DNA of 64,000 nucleotides from Mitsuaria sp. 7 (GTDB lineage: Bacteria > Pseudomonadota > Gammaproteobacteria > Burkholderiales > Burkholderiaceae_C). Position 1 is the stretch's first letter. Each line of letters opens with the position of its first letter. The position numbers and the translations under genes were made by a program. The notes under the pieces are model-generated. The model had not been told where the DNA came from. It was given only the letters and a program-made list of their open reading frames with translations, and did no database searches. Of the stretch, positions 1-7,958 are shown piece after piece. The stretch is taken from positions 1,558,998 to 1,622,997 of the forward strand of contig NZ_CP011514.1 of assembly GCF_001653795.1 (NCBI RefSeq), read 5' to 3'.

Positions 1-1165
1 GCCAAGACACCCGTGAAGGATCAACGAGAGGAATTTGTTCGACTGGCCCGACAGCCTGGCGCCAATATCAGCGAGCTATGTCGACGCAGCGGGATCAGCC
101 GCAAGACAGGCTACAAGTGGCTCAGCCGAGACGATCTCGAGGATCGATCTCGGCGACCACACACCTCGCCGACTCGTACGCCCGAACAGCTGCAGGCGCA
201 GGTGCTTGCAGTGCGGGCCGAATGTTCTGCTTGGGGCGGTCGCAAGATCGCGAAGGTGCTGGCGCGCGATCATGGTGTGCACGTAGCAGCCAGCACAGCC
301 AACTGGGTGCTGCGCCGAAACGGCCTGATCGACCCGGCAGCAAGCCAGGCCGCGACGGCATGGCAGCGCTTCGAGCACGAGACGCCCAATGCACTGTGGC
401 AGATGGACTTCAAGGGCCACTTCGCCACCGACACTGAGCGCTGCCATCCGCTGACCGTGCTGGACGATCACTCGCGCTTCAACATCGTGCTGCAAGCGCT
501 GAGTAACGAGCGGCTAGAGTCCGTGCAGCCGGTGCTGCAGCGCGCCTTTGAGCGCTATGGGCTGCCTGAGCGCATCAACGCCGACAACGGTCCGCCCTGG
601 GGCTCGCCGACGCGCGGAGCACTCACCGAGCTGGGCGTCTGGCTGATTCGCTTGGGAGTGCGGTTGAGCCACAGCCGACCGATGCATCCTCAGACCAACG
701 GCAAGGACGAGCGATTCCATCGCACCCTGAAAGCCGAGTTGCTGGCCAGTCGGCACTTCAAGGACCTGGACGATGCCCAGCACCACTTCATCCAGTGGCG
801 GCATCTGTACAACGCCAAGCGCCCGCATCAAGCGCTGGGCATGGACACGCCAGCCAGCCGCTACGCGGCCAGCCCGCGCTCGATGCCAAGCTCTTTGCGG
901 CCCGTCGAATATGGCGATGGCGCCATCGTGCGCCGGGTCGGATACGGTGGACGGATCGCCTTCAAAGGCAACACCTACCGCGTCGGCAGAGGCCTCATCG
1001 GCCAGCCTGTAGCCCTACGACCTCACCTGGATCTTGATGGCAGCTTCGATGTCTTCTTCTGCCATCAAAAAGTACGCATGATTGACCTGTGCCAGGCTGA
1101 CTAACCTGGACCTGACCTGTTACCCATGTCCTGGCACACCTGTCACCCATGTCCTCGGTCCATAC
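1..1165 (+). mobile_element. IS481-family insertion sequence, left end outside the window
   Basis: The element holds a DDE transposase and, after its stop codon, two tandem copies of a CCTGTYACCCATGTCCT motif (about 1116-1157). Such copies are typical of the terminal repeats of IS481-like elements. The right boundary is inferred to lie near 1160-1168, because a palindromic genomic repeat found intact elsewhere in the window starts abruptly there with its first arm missing. The left end is beyond the window, so target duplications cannot be checked. Confidence 0.75.
13..1104 (+). CDS. IS481-family DDE transposase (start probably upstream of window)
   Basis: The N-terminal 60 residues form a helix-turn-helix (SELCRRSGISRKTGYKW), followed by an integrase-core rve domain. 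Numbered from the GTG at 13, the catalytic triad is visible as D132 (QMDFKGH), D191 (NADNGPPW) and E233 (NGKDERFHRTL). The reading frame stays open to base 1, giving AKTPVKDQREEF. Related transposases carry a few more residues before this point, so the true start is likely outside the window and GTG 13 is only the first start codon visible. No internal stop or frameshift is seen, so the enzyme may be functional. It catalyses DNA cleavage and strand transfer at the ends of its own element. Confidence 0.9.
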   Translation: MKDQREEFVRLARQPGANISELCRRSGISRKTGYKWLSRDDLEDRSRRPHTSPTRTPEQLQAQVLAVRAECSAWGGRKIAKVLARDHGVHVAASTANWVLRRNGLIDPAASQAATAWQRFEHETPNALWQMDFKGHFATDTERCHPLTVLDDHSRFNIVLQALSNERLESVQPVLQRAFERYGLPERINADNGPPWGSPTRGALTELGVWLIRLGVRLSHSRPMHPQTNGKDERFHRTLKAELLASRHFKDLDDAQHHFIQWRHLYNAKRPHQALGMDTPASRYAASPRSMPSSLRPVEYGDGAIVRRVGYGGRIAFKGNTYRVGRGLIGQPVALRPHLDLDGSFDVFFCHQKVRMIDLCQAD

Positions 1166-1167
1166 AG

Positions 1168-1260
1168 CAAGCGGGAGAGGGAGTCCGACCGGTTCTGCTC
1201 GCAGCGCAGGCTCCTCTTGCTCCCTCTCCCGCTTGCGGGAGAGGGCAGGGGTGAGGGCTG
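1168..1260. repeat. Palindromic repeat, copy A (truncated by the IS)
   Basis: This is a two-hairpin repeat with cores CAAGCGGGAGAGGG and CTCTCCCGCTTGCGGGAGAG, ending in GGCAGGGGTGAGGGC. The complete form at 18143 and 56519 begins with an inverted copy of that ending (GCTGGCCCTCACCCC), which is missing here. The first hairpin starts in mid-stem directly after the IS right end. The IS therefore appears to have inserted into, or deleted part of, an existing copy. Confidence 0.85.
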
Positions 1261-1320
1261 CGGTCTCGCGCAGTACCACCCTTCGAATGGCCGTCAGAGC
1301 CATCGACCAGGAGACAAACC

Positions 1321-2325
1321 ATGACCCTCGTCCCGACCTCCTTCCGCCGCCGGCTGCTGATCGCAGCGGCGATGACTGCTGCAGCCACCGGCGCGCTCGG
1401 CATTGCATCCCCTGCCTTCGCCCAGCCCTGGCCCGCCAAGCCCATCACCCTGATCGTCCCGTTCCCCGCCGGCGGCACGACCGATGTGCTCGCACGCGCA
1501 CTGGCCGAGAAGCTCCAGCAGAGCCTGGGCCAGCCCGTGATCGTCGAGAGCCGACCCGGCGCCGGCGCCACGCTGGGCGCGGACTATGTCGCCAAGGCCA
1601 GGCCCGACGGCTATACGCTCCTCATCGGCGCGGTCCACCACACCATCGCCAGCAGCGTCTACAAGAAGCTGCCCTACGACTTCCAGAAGGACTTCGTGCC
1701 CATCACCGGCATCGCGCTGGTCCCCAACGTCCTGGTGGTCAACGCGAGCCAGACCTCGGCCAAGACGGTGCAGGAACTGGTCGCGCAGCTCAAGGCCAAG
1801 CCCGGCGAGTGGACCTACGGCTCCAACGGCAACGGCACCGCGCAGCACCTGATCGGCACGCAGTTCCAGAACCTGACCGGCACCACGCTGCTGCACGTGC
1901 CCTACAAGGGCAGCGGGCCGCTGGCCACGGACCTGCTGGGCGGGCAGATCCAGATGTCCTTCGACACGGTCACGCCGGTGCTGCCGCACATCAAGGCGGG
2001 CAAGCTGCGCGCGCTCGCGGTGACCACGGCCCGGCGTTCCAGCGCGCTGCCCGACGTCCCCACGCTCGAGGAGGCCGGCCTGAAGGGCTTCGACATCGGC
2101 ACCTGGTTCGGCGTGCTGGCGCCGGCGGCCACGCCCAAGGACATCGTCGCGAAACTGAACACCGAGATGGTCAAGGTGCTGCAGGCGCCGGAGTTCCGCA
2201 GGCGCATGGAGGAGATCGGCGCCGAGACCACCGGCGGCACGAGTGAGCAACTCGCGTCGCAGATCCGCAATGAGACCGGCAAGTTCGCCAGGCTCGTGAA
2301 GGAGGCGAACGTGCAGATCGAGTGA
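1321..2325 (+). CDS. Bug/TctC-type periplasmic solute-binding receptor
   Basis: The 334-aa protein is a tripartite tricarboxylate transporter family receptor (Bug family), a periplasmic protein that captures carboxylates and similar small ligands. Residues 1-35 form a signal peptide (RRRLLIAAAMTAAATG, cleavage after AFA). The mature part opens with the family hallmark WPAKPITLIVPFPAGGTTD and continues with GQPVIVESRPGAG and PDGYTLL. Length is normal for the family. No TctA/TctB membrane genes are nearby, which is usual because Burkholderiales carry many orphan Bug genes. The ligand cannot be predicted. It follows the IS and repeat copy A and is read toward the effector-chaperone pair without an evident functional link. 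Confidence 0.92.
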   Translation: MTLVPTSFRRRLLIAAAMTAAATGALGIASPAFAQPWPAKPITLIVPFPAGGTTDVLARALAEKLQQSLGQPVIVESRPGAGATLGADYVAKARPDGYTLLIGAVHHTIASSVYKKLPYDFQKDFVPITGIALVPNVLVVNASQTSAKTVQELVAQLKAKPGEWTYGSNGNGTAQHLIGTQFQNLTGTTLLHVPYKGSGPLATDLLGGQIQMSFDTVTPVLPHIKAGKLRALAVTTARRSSALPDVPTLEEAGLKGFDIGTWFGVLAPAATPKDIVAKLNTEMVKVLQAPEFRRRMEEIGAETTGGTSEQLASQIRNETGKFARLVKEANVQIE

Positions 2326-2408
2326 ATACGCAAAGACGAGGGCGGTCGCCGACCGAACACGCCCTGGGGTTTGTCGACTGACAGGGGTTGTCAACTCCGC
2401 CCCTCGTC

Positions 2409-2873
2409 ATGCTCGATCCTCAGGAAGCCGACACGCGCTTTGCGCAACTTCTCGCTGCGTTGTCGCGGCGCACCGCCACGCCCCTGGAGGCCCGGGACGG
2501 CTTGCTGGTCCTGATTGACAGCGACGAAGCCGTCCAGCTCGTCGTCGAGCTGGCTAGCCCCGGCGACCGTGTGGTGATCGTCGCGCGGGTCATGTCCGTT
2601 CCGCAGGAAGATCCGGCGGGAACGCTCGCGTTGAGGCTGCTGCGCCTGAACGCCGATCGCGAGGCGCTGGACGGCGTCGTGATCGCGGCGGACGGCCTGC
2701 GCCAGTTCGTGCTGATCCGCGAGCTGCCGCTCGACCAGGAGGCCGAGACGCTGGCCGATGCCGTCGAGGCCCTGCTGGAACTCGCCGCCCTCGTGCGGGC
2801 CGAGGCCCCGGTCGACCGTGTCCGTGGACCGCGGACGGCCACGCTGCTGCGGGCGAACGGGAGCGCCCGATGA
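2409..2873 (+). CDS. CesT-like type III secretion chaperone
   Basis: This small acidic protein (154 aa from ATG 2409; an in-frame TTG at 2388 would add 7 residues) has the alpha/beta layout of class I T3SS chaperones: a helical start, DGLLVLIDSDEAVQLVVEL, a central VVIVARV strand, then LRLLRLNADREALDGVVIAA and a C-terminal helix (AETLADAVEALLELAALV). It overlaps the start of the next gene by 4 bp (ATGA), the usual arrangement for a dedicated chaperone and its effector. The predicted role is to keep the downstream lipase-like protein unfolded and deliver it to the export gate. The assignment rests on size, fold pattern and context rather than a diagnostic motif. Confidence 0.7.
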   Translation: MLDPQEADTRFAQLLAALSRRTATPLEARDGLLVLIDSDEAVQLVVELASPGDRVVIVARVMSVPQEDPAGTLALRLLRLNADREALDGVVIAADGLRQFVLIRELPLDQEAETLADAVEALLELAALVRAEAPVDRVRGPRTATLLRANGSAR

Positions 2874-4003
2874 GCCGCATCGAGACGTCGCGACCGCAGT
2901 TCCACATCGAGACGCCGGGCGACCTGCGGTGTCTGGCATCGCAGGAGGGGCCGCCGCCGCCGTCCCGCCCCGGTGGCCGGCTCGACGGTCTGCGCCAGGC
3001 GACGGAGACCTTCAGCACACCGGGACCCGTCGCGCGGCGAGGGGCGTTCCGGCGGGATCCCGCCAAGGCGGGCCGGGTCGGCGGGGCATCGACACCCGCA
3101 TCGGCAGCGGCGAATACCGCCAGGCTGGCGTCGCTGCGTCCTCAGCCGCAGCAGCAGGCCCTGAATGCGCACTACGAGAAGCGCGCCATGCCCACCGATT
3201 CACAGTCGTTGGAGGACCTGCAATGCAATGCCGCCCTCGCCAGATTCCCTTACGAGCGTGAGCAGGGAGAACTGCCCGCCGGCTGGGCGACCCGCGAGGA
3301 TCTGGCGCAAGCGCTTCGTCAGACACTCGGCTTCCAGTCGACCCGTGTCGAGAATCCCGCAGGCTCCGTCGTCGATCGCGCGACGGGGCTGACGGCCGTC
3401 GTGCTGCACAACCCGCAGACGCGCGAGGTGGTGCTGTCCTTCGGCGGCACCACGGCGGGCAAGAAGACGGGTGAGACGGTGGGCGAGCGCTTCAAGCCCG
3501 GCCAAAACTTCAGTTCGACCATGACGCAGTGGGGCGCCAACCTGAAAGCCGGTCGCGGCGTCCTGCCGGAGAGCTACCGGCAGGCTGGCGAGCTGTTGCA
3601 GGCCCTGCAGGCGCAACTGCGCCTGCCTTCTTCCGCGCCCGAGGGCTGCACGGTCCGGGTGGTGGGACATTCCAAAGGCGGCGGCGAAGCCATCTTCGCG
3701 GGACTGATGTCGCCGGATCCGGTTCGCGTCACCGCGTTCTGCCCATCGCATCTGAGCGATGGTCTGGTCAAGCTGCTGCCCCCCGAGAACCTGAAGAAGG
3801 CCAAGGACCTGGTCGAGAGCTTCTCCCCGCGTGGCGACATCGTCTCTGGCCTGCGCGGCCTGCTGCCCAACGTGCACGGCGTCGGTGTCGGGCATCACTT
3901 CGACGGCATTCCCGGCAAGCGCTGGATCCATGTGCACGACCGATTCGACGAGCATGTGAAGCACTATTGCGGGGAGACCGAGGCTTCCCGGAAACGCGCG
4001 TGA
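2870..4003 (+). CDS. Putative type III secreted lipase-like effector
   Basis: The 377-aa protein has no signal peptide. Residues 1-105 are Ser/Pro/Arg-rich and look disordered, as in T3SS signals. The rest is an alpha/beta-hydrolase of the lipase-3 type: VVLSFGGTT near residue 195 (oxyanion-loop strand), the nucleophile elbow GHSKGGGEA with Ser268, a candidate acid Asp323 in SPRGDIVSG, and His-rich GVGHHF and WIHVHD stretches that could supply the catalytic His. GHSKGG elbows occur in lipase-like effectors of plant pathogens such as the Ralstonia RipAL group; closeness to any one family is not established here. Four-bp overlap with the CesT-like chaperone gene supports secretion. No PIP box is visible upstream of the pair. 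Confidence 0.65.
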   Translation: MSRIETSRPQFHIETPGDLRCLASQEGPPPPSRPGGRLDGLRQATETFSTPGPVARRGAFRRDPAKAGRVGGASTPASAAANTARLASLRPQPQQQALNAHYEKRAMPTDSQSLEDLQCNAALARFPYEREQGELPAGWATREDLAQALRQTLGFQSTRVENPAGSVVDRATGLTAVVLHNPQTREVVLSFGGTTAGKKTGETVGERFKPGQNFSSTMTQWGANLKAGRGVLPESYRQAGELLQALQAQLRLPSSAPEGCTVRVVGHSKGGGEAIFAGLMSPDPVRVTAFCPSHLSDGLVKLLPPENLKKAKDLVESFSPRGDIVSGLRGLLPNVHGVGVGHHFDGIPGKRWIHVHDRFDEHVKHYCGETEASRKRA

Positions 4004-4057
4004 CCGCGCAATAACGTGTATTAATGTGCACAATCGCGTCTCGCTTCCAGGGACGCC

Positions 4058-4837
4058 ATGTCGCTCGCAGATCTTCCCCACGCCCGTCGCCACGTCATCG
4101 CGGACCGGCTGTCCGCCGGCCATGCGGTGGTCGCGGCCGACCTGGCCGTTGAATTCAAGCTGTCCGAGGACGCCATCCGGCGCGACCTCCGCGCGCTGGC
4201 CGCGGACGGCCTGTGCCGGCGCGTCTACGGCGGCGCCGTGCCGATCGCCGCCAACGACCGGCCGCTCGCCGCGCGGATGAAGGAGGCGCCGGCCCGCAAG
4301 TCCGCGTTGGCCCGGGCCGGCGCGGCCACGGTCCGGCCGGGCGAGCTGGTGTTCCTGGACACCGGCAGCACCAACCTCGCGCTGGTCGAATTCCTGCCGG
4401 AGGACGCGGACCTGACGGTCGCGACCAACGCGGTCGACGTCGCCGCCGCCGTGCTGCGGCGGCAGGACCTGCGCCTGCTGATGATAGGCGGCGAGGTCGA
4501 CCCGCACCTGGGCGGCTGCGTCGACGCGGCCGCGGTGGACAGCCTCTCGCGCCTGCGCATCGACCGCGGTTTCGTGGGCGTGTGCGCGCTGTCGATGAGC
4601 GACGGCGTGCTGACCACCCATTTCCGCGAGGCCGTCTTCAAACGCACGCTGATCGAGCGCAGCCGGCATGTCGTCGGCCTGGTCACGAGCGACAAGCTGC
4701 AGGCCGCGGCCGCCCATCGCGTCGCGGGTCTGGCCGCGCTGAACACCGTCGTCATCGAGCGCGACGTCGGCGCGAACGTCCTGAAGGCGCTGCGCAAGAG
4801 CGGGGCGGAGGTCCTGCCGGTCGATCCGGCGCAATGA
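4058..4837 (+). CDS. DeoR/GlpR-family transcriptional repressor
   Basis: The 259-aa protein has an N-terminal DeoR helix-turn-helix (LAVEFKLSEDAIRRDLRALAADGLCRRVYGGA, given here only as a landmark near residues 28-60) and a C-terminal DeoRC sensor domain with the phosphosugar-binding signature LVFLDTGSTN and TNAVDVAAA. Family members bind sugar phosphates and repress catabolic operons. The stop codon overlaps the start of the MFS-like gene (ATGA), so the two are translationally coupled. An AT-richer stretch at about 4010-4035 is the likely promoter and autoregulatory region. The effector sugar is unknown; the adjacent sugar locus makes a carbohydrate likely. Confidence 0.9.
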   Translation: MSLADLPHARRHVIADRLSAGHAVVAADLAVEFKLSEDAIRRDLRALAADGLCRRVYGGAVPIAANDRPLAARMKEAPARKSALARAGAATVRPGELVFLDTGSTNLALVEFLPEDADLTVATNAVDVAAAVLRRQDLRLLMIGGEVDPHLGGCVDAAAVDSLSRLRIDRGFVGVCALSMSDGVLTTHFREAVFKRTLIERSRHVVGLVTSDKLQAAAAHRVAGLAALNTVVIERDVGANVLKALRKSGAEVLPVDPAQ

Positions 4838-5478
4838 GCCCATCGGACGGCCGCTCGTTCTTCCCTGAGCCTGCCAGGGACAGGCCCGAGGCGCGCCTGG
4901 CCGCGCGCCTGGCCTTCATCGTGGCCGGCTGCGGCGTCACCTGCGCGGCGGCGCTCATGCCTGGCCTGGCGCATAGGCTGGGGCTCGACGGGTGGGACCT
5001 GGTGATGGCGGGGGTCTTGCTGCTGTCGGGGGCTTGCATCGGAGCCAAGGGCGTCGCCACTGGCGCTGGCTCTGGCTCTTGCTCTGGCGCTGGCAGCAAG
5101 CTGCGTCGACTCGGCCCGCGCACGGCGGTGCTCGTGGGCGGCCTGGGTTCGGCGCTGATGCTGCCCACGGTCGCGTTCTCGGGATCGCTGGCGATGCTGC
5201 TCGCGGCCTTGTTCGCCTTCGGCCTCTGCGCCGGCGCGCTGGATGCCGCGATGCAGGCCACGGCCGACGAGGTCGCGCGTTCGATCTCCAGGCCGCGCAG
5301 GCCCGGACTGTCCGCGATCTACCTCGCCGCGGGCGTGGGCGGTGCGCTCGTGACGACGCTGCTGCTGGCCGTCGGCTTCGAGCCGCCGCTGGCGGCCGCG
5401 CTGGTCGCGGCGCCGATGGCGATCGCCGTCGTGGTGGCGTGGCCCTATGTGCTGGAGGCGCCGGATCGGGAACGCTGA
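4834..5478 (+). CDS. Half-size MFS-type membrane protein
   Basis: The 214-aa protein starts at an ATG overlapping the DeoR stop codon. About six hydrophobic segments are visible, including VMAGVLLLSGACIGA, TAVLVGGLGSALMLP, MLLAALFAFGLCAGALDAAM and SAIYLAAGVGGALVTTLLLA. The GALDAAMQATADEV and GLSAIYLAAGVGG pieces match the fifth-helix region of YbjJ-like major facilitator proteins. MFS permeases normally have 12 helices and about 400 residues, so this corresponds only to the N-terminal half. A low-complexity Gly/Ser/Ala linker (about residues 73-84, encoded by a GGCTCT-type repeat) sits where the 2-3 loop would be. It may be a remnant or a reduced protein; transport activity is doubtful. Confidence 0.65.
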   Translation: MSPSDGRSFFPEPARDRPEARLAARLAFIVAGCGVTCAAALMPGLAHRLGLDGWDLVMAGVLLLSGACIGAKGVATGAGSGSCSGAGSKLRRLGPRTAVLVGGLGSALMLPTVAFSGSLAMLLAALFAFGLCAGALDAAMQATADEVARSISRPRRPGLSAIYLAAGVGGALVTTLLLAVGFEPPLAAALVAAPMAIAVVVAWPYVLEAPDRER

Positions 5479-5529
5479 ACACGGGACTTGAGGCCCGACC
5501 TGAGGGCCGGTTTCGAGGGCATGGCGGTG

Positions 5530-5554
5530 GTGTTTAGCGGAGTCGCCTAAACAC
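5530..5554. promoter_or_regulatory. Perfect inverted repeat upstream of the LacI gene, candidate operator
   Basis: GTGTTTAG and CTAAACAC form exact 8-bp arms separated by 9 bp. The repeat lies 62 bp before the LacI-family start. It has no T-run, so an operator is more likely than a terminator. Autoregulation by the LacI protein is inference. Confidence 0.55.
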
Positions 5555-5616
5555 TTGGGAAACTCACGGGACTTTGTTGACCCCTGCCAGGGGCACTTCA
5601 AGAATCGTCCCCACCC

Positions 5617-6606
5617 ATGAGCAGCACCACCATCCGCGATATCGCCAAGGCGTCCGGCCTGTCCATCGGCACGGTCTCGCGCGGTCTCCGCAACCAGTCC
5701 GGCCTGTCGGAGGAGACCCGCCAGGTCGTCCGCGACACCGCCCTGCGCCTGGGTTACGACTTCACGCAGCTGCGCAAGAACAGGATCCGGCGCATCGGCT
5801 TCCTGCTGCACAGCCAGCACAACACGCTCGCGTCCAGCCCGTTCTTCTCCGCCGTGCTGCACGGCGCCGAGCAGGTCTGCCGGCGCGAGGGCCTGTCGCT
5901 GTCCTTCATCGTCGCCGGCCCCGGCCAGACGATCGTGGAGCAGACCCGCGGCCATCAGCTCGACGCCTTCCTGTGCGTCGGCTACTTCGAGCCCGAGGTG
6001 CTCGAGGCCCTCAAGCGCAGCGGCAAGCCGACGGTGCTCGTGGACCTGCATCGCCGGGGCATGACCTCGGTCAATCCGGACCACCAGCACGGCAGCTTCC
6101 TCGCGACCAGCCACCTGCTGCGCAGCGGGCGTCGGACGATCGCGCTGATCTCGGGATCGCCGGCGCATTACAGCCTGGAGCAGCGGGCCCGCGGCTACCG
6201 GCGGGCGCTGTTCGAAGCCCAGGTGCAGGCCGATCCGGACCTCGAGGTCATCGCCCCGCAGCTGGGCGACGGCGAGGCCGGCGTGATCGAGGCCATGCGC
6301 CAGCTGCTGGCCCGTCGCAAGCGGCCCGACGCGGTGGTCTGCTTCAACGACAGCGCGGCGCTGGTGGCCATGCGCCAGTGCCTCAACGAGGGGCTGCGCA
6401 TCCCCGAGGACATCGCCGTCGTCGGCTTCGACGACATCGGCGGCGCCTCCGTCGCCCATCCGCCGCTCAGCACCGTGCGCGTCGACAAGGAGTCGCTGGG
6501 CGCCAAGGGCGTGGAGCTGCTGCTGGGCATGTCGGCGGACGAGCCTCAAGAACTGACCCTGCCGGTGGTGCTGATCGTGCGCGAGAGCACCAGCAGCAAC
6601 GACTGA
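5617..6606 (+). CDS. LacI-family transcriptional regulator of the sugar locus
   Basis: The 329-aa protein begins with the LacI DNA-binding domain (TIRDIAKASGLSIGTVSRGL, with hinge helix around residues 45-60) and continues with a periplasmic-binding-protein-like sensor domain (GFLLHSQHN, AFLCVGYFEPEV, ALISGSPAHYS, RGYRRAL, VVCFNDSAAL, AVVGFDDI), ending in VVLIVREST. Length is normal. It precedes the epimerase, kinase and binding-protein genes on the same strand, which it presumably controls. Members of this group usually sense a sugar or sugar phosphate and repress transport and catabolism genes. An exact inverted repeat 62 bp upstream is a candidate operator. Confidence 0.93.
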   Translation: MSSTTIRDIAKASGLSIGTVSRGLRNQSGLSEETRQVVRDTALRLGYDFTQLRKNRIRRIGFLLHSQHNTLASSPFFSAVLHGAEQVCRREGLSLSFIVAGPGQTIVEQTRGHQLDAFLCVGYFEPEVLEALKRSGKPTVLVDLHRRGMTSVNPDHQHGSFLATSHLLRSGRRTIALISGSPAHYSLEQRARGYRRALFEAQVQADPDLEVIAPQLGDGEAGVIEAMRQLLARRKRPDAVVCFNDSAALVAMRQCLNEGLRIPEDIAVVGFDDIGGASVAHPPLSTVRVDKESLGAKGVELLLGMSADEPQELTLPVVLIVRESTSSND

Positions 6607-6671
6607 CCCCGGCGGGTTCCGACGACCACGTCCGCAAGATCCACTGTACGACCGACCGCACGACCGACCGC

Positions 6672-7958
6672 ATGACCGACCGCATGACCGAGACGACAAC
6701 CCCCGTGACCAGCGATCTGCCCGACTTCCGTTCCCGCGAGGTGCTGCTCGCGCACGCGCGGCACACGATGGACTTCTACCACCCGCGCTGCGTCGACCCG
6801 AGCGGCGGCTTCTTCCACTTCTTCAAGGACGACGGCACCGTCTACGACGCGCATCAACGGCACCTGGTAAGCAGCACGCGCTACGTGTTCACCTACGCGA
6901 TGGCCTACCGGCGCTTCGGCGACGTGAACTACCTGGACGGCGTCAGGCACGGCGTGCGCTTTCTGCGCGAGGCGCATTACGACGACGCGCTGCGCGGCTA
7001 CGCCTGGCTGCTGGATTGGCGCGATGGCAAGGCCGAGGTGCTCGACGGCACCCGCCACGCCTACGGCCTGGCCTTCGTGCTGCTGGCCTACGCGCATGCG
7101 GCCATGGCCGGCGTCGAGGAAGCCCGCCCGTGGATCGCCGAGACCTTCGCGCTGATGGAAGAGCGCTTCTGGGACGAGGCCGCCGGCCTCTATGCCGACG
7201 AAGCGAGTCCGCAGTGGAACGTGCTGTCGCCGTACCGCGGCCAGAACGCCAACATGCATGCGTGCGAGGCGCTGCTGGCCGCCTTCGACGCGACGGGCGA
7301 GCGGCGCTACCTCGAGCGTGCCGCGCTGCTGGCGCAGAACATCACCCGCCGCCAGGCCGAACGCTGCGGCGGTCTGATCTGGGAGCACTACGACACGCAC
7401 TGGCAGCCGGACTGGCTGTACAACCGCGACGACCCGGCCAATCTCTTCCGCCCCTGGGGCTACCAGCCGGGCCATTTCACCGAGTGGACCAAACTGCTGC
7501 TGCAGCTCGAGGCGCGCGGCGAGTTCCTGGACCGGAATCACGACCTGTCCTGGGTGCTGCCGACCGCGAGCAGGCTGTTCCTCGTGGCGGTGCGGCGCGG
7601 CTGGGATGAGGCGCACGGCGGGCTGTGCTATTCGCTGGCGCCGGACCTGAGCATCTGCGACCCTGACAAGTACTTCTGGGTGCAGGCCGAAAGCGCGGCC
7701 GCCGCGGCCCGGCTGGCCGCGCGCACCGGCGACACCGTCTACTGGGACTGGTACCAGCGCCTGTGGGCCTACAGCTGGACGCACTTCGTCGATCACGCGC
7801 ATGGCGCGTGGTACCGCATCCTCGACGCCGAGAACCGCAAGTACAGCGACGAGAAGAGCCCGGCGGGCAAGGTCGATTACCACACGATGGGCGCGTGCTA
7901 CGACATCGTCGACGTGCTGGACGGCGCGGCCTCGATCGGAGGTCCTCGTCATGCATGA
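6672..7958 (+). CDS. AGE-family epimerase/isomerase (mannose isomerase-like)
   Basis: N-acylglucosamine 2-epimerase superfamily, an alpha6/alpha6 barrel; relatives interconvert mannose with fructose or glucose, or N-acetyl sugars. Family motifs visible include STRYVFTYAMAY near residue 65, HAYGLAFVL, the Asn/His motif NANMHACEALLAAF, GGLIWEHYD, GHFTEWTKLL and the C-terminal DYHTMGACYD, which together supply the catalytic His residues. Two ATGs in phase (6672, 6684) are preceded by a GACCGACCGCA direct repeat and no clear Shine-Dalgarno site, so the start is uncertain by four codons. The gene overlaps the sugar kinase by 8 bp. With a fructokinase-like kinase next door, mannose-to-fructose isomerisation is the most economical role, but this is inference. 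Confidence 0.88.
   Translation: MTDRMTETTTPVTSDLPDFRSREVLLAHARHTMDFYHPRCVDPSGGFFHFFKDDGTVYDAHQRHLVSSTRYVFTYAMAYRRFGDVNYLDGVRHGVRFLREAHYDDALRGYAWLLDWRDGKAEVLDGTRHAYGLAFVLLAYAHAAMAGVEEARPWIAETFALMEERFWDEAAGLYADEASPQWNVLSPYRGQNANMHACEALLAAFDATGERRYLERAALLAQNITRRQAERCGGLIWEHYDTHWQPDWLYNRDDPANLFRPWGYQPGHFTEWTKLLLQLEARGEFLDRNHDLSWVLPTASRLFLVAVRRGWDEAHGGLCYSLAPDLSICDPDKYFWVQAESAAAAARLAARTGDTVYWDWYQRLWAYSWTHFVDHAHGAWYRILDAENRKYSDEKSPAGKVDYHTMGACYDIVDVLDGAASIGGPRHA

Noticed and set aside
2326..2408. Hrp box for the chaperone-lipase pair
   Set aside because: No TTCG pair at 20-bp spacing; TTGTC occurs twice but 17 bp apart and matches no known Hrp motif.
4225..6699. 824-codon minus-strand frame across the DeoR, MFS and LacI genes
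   Set aside because: It runs through three recognised genes and shows no family motif; shadow frame.
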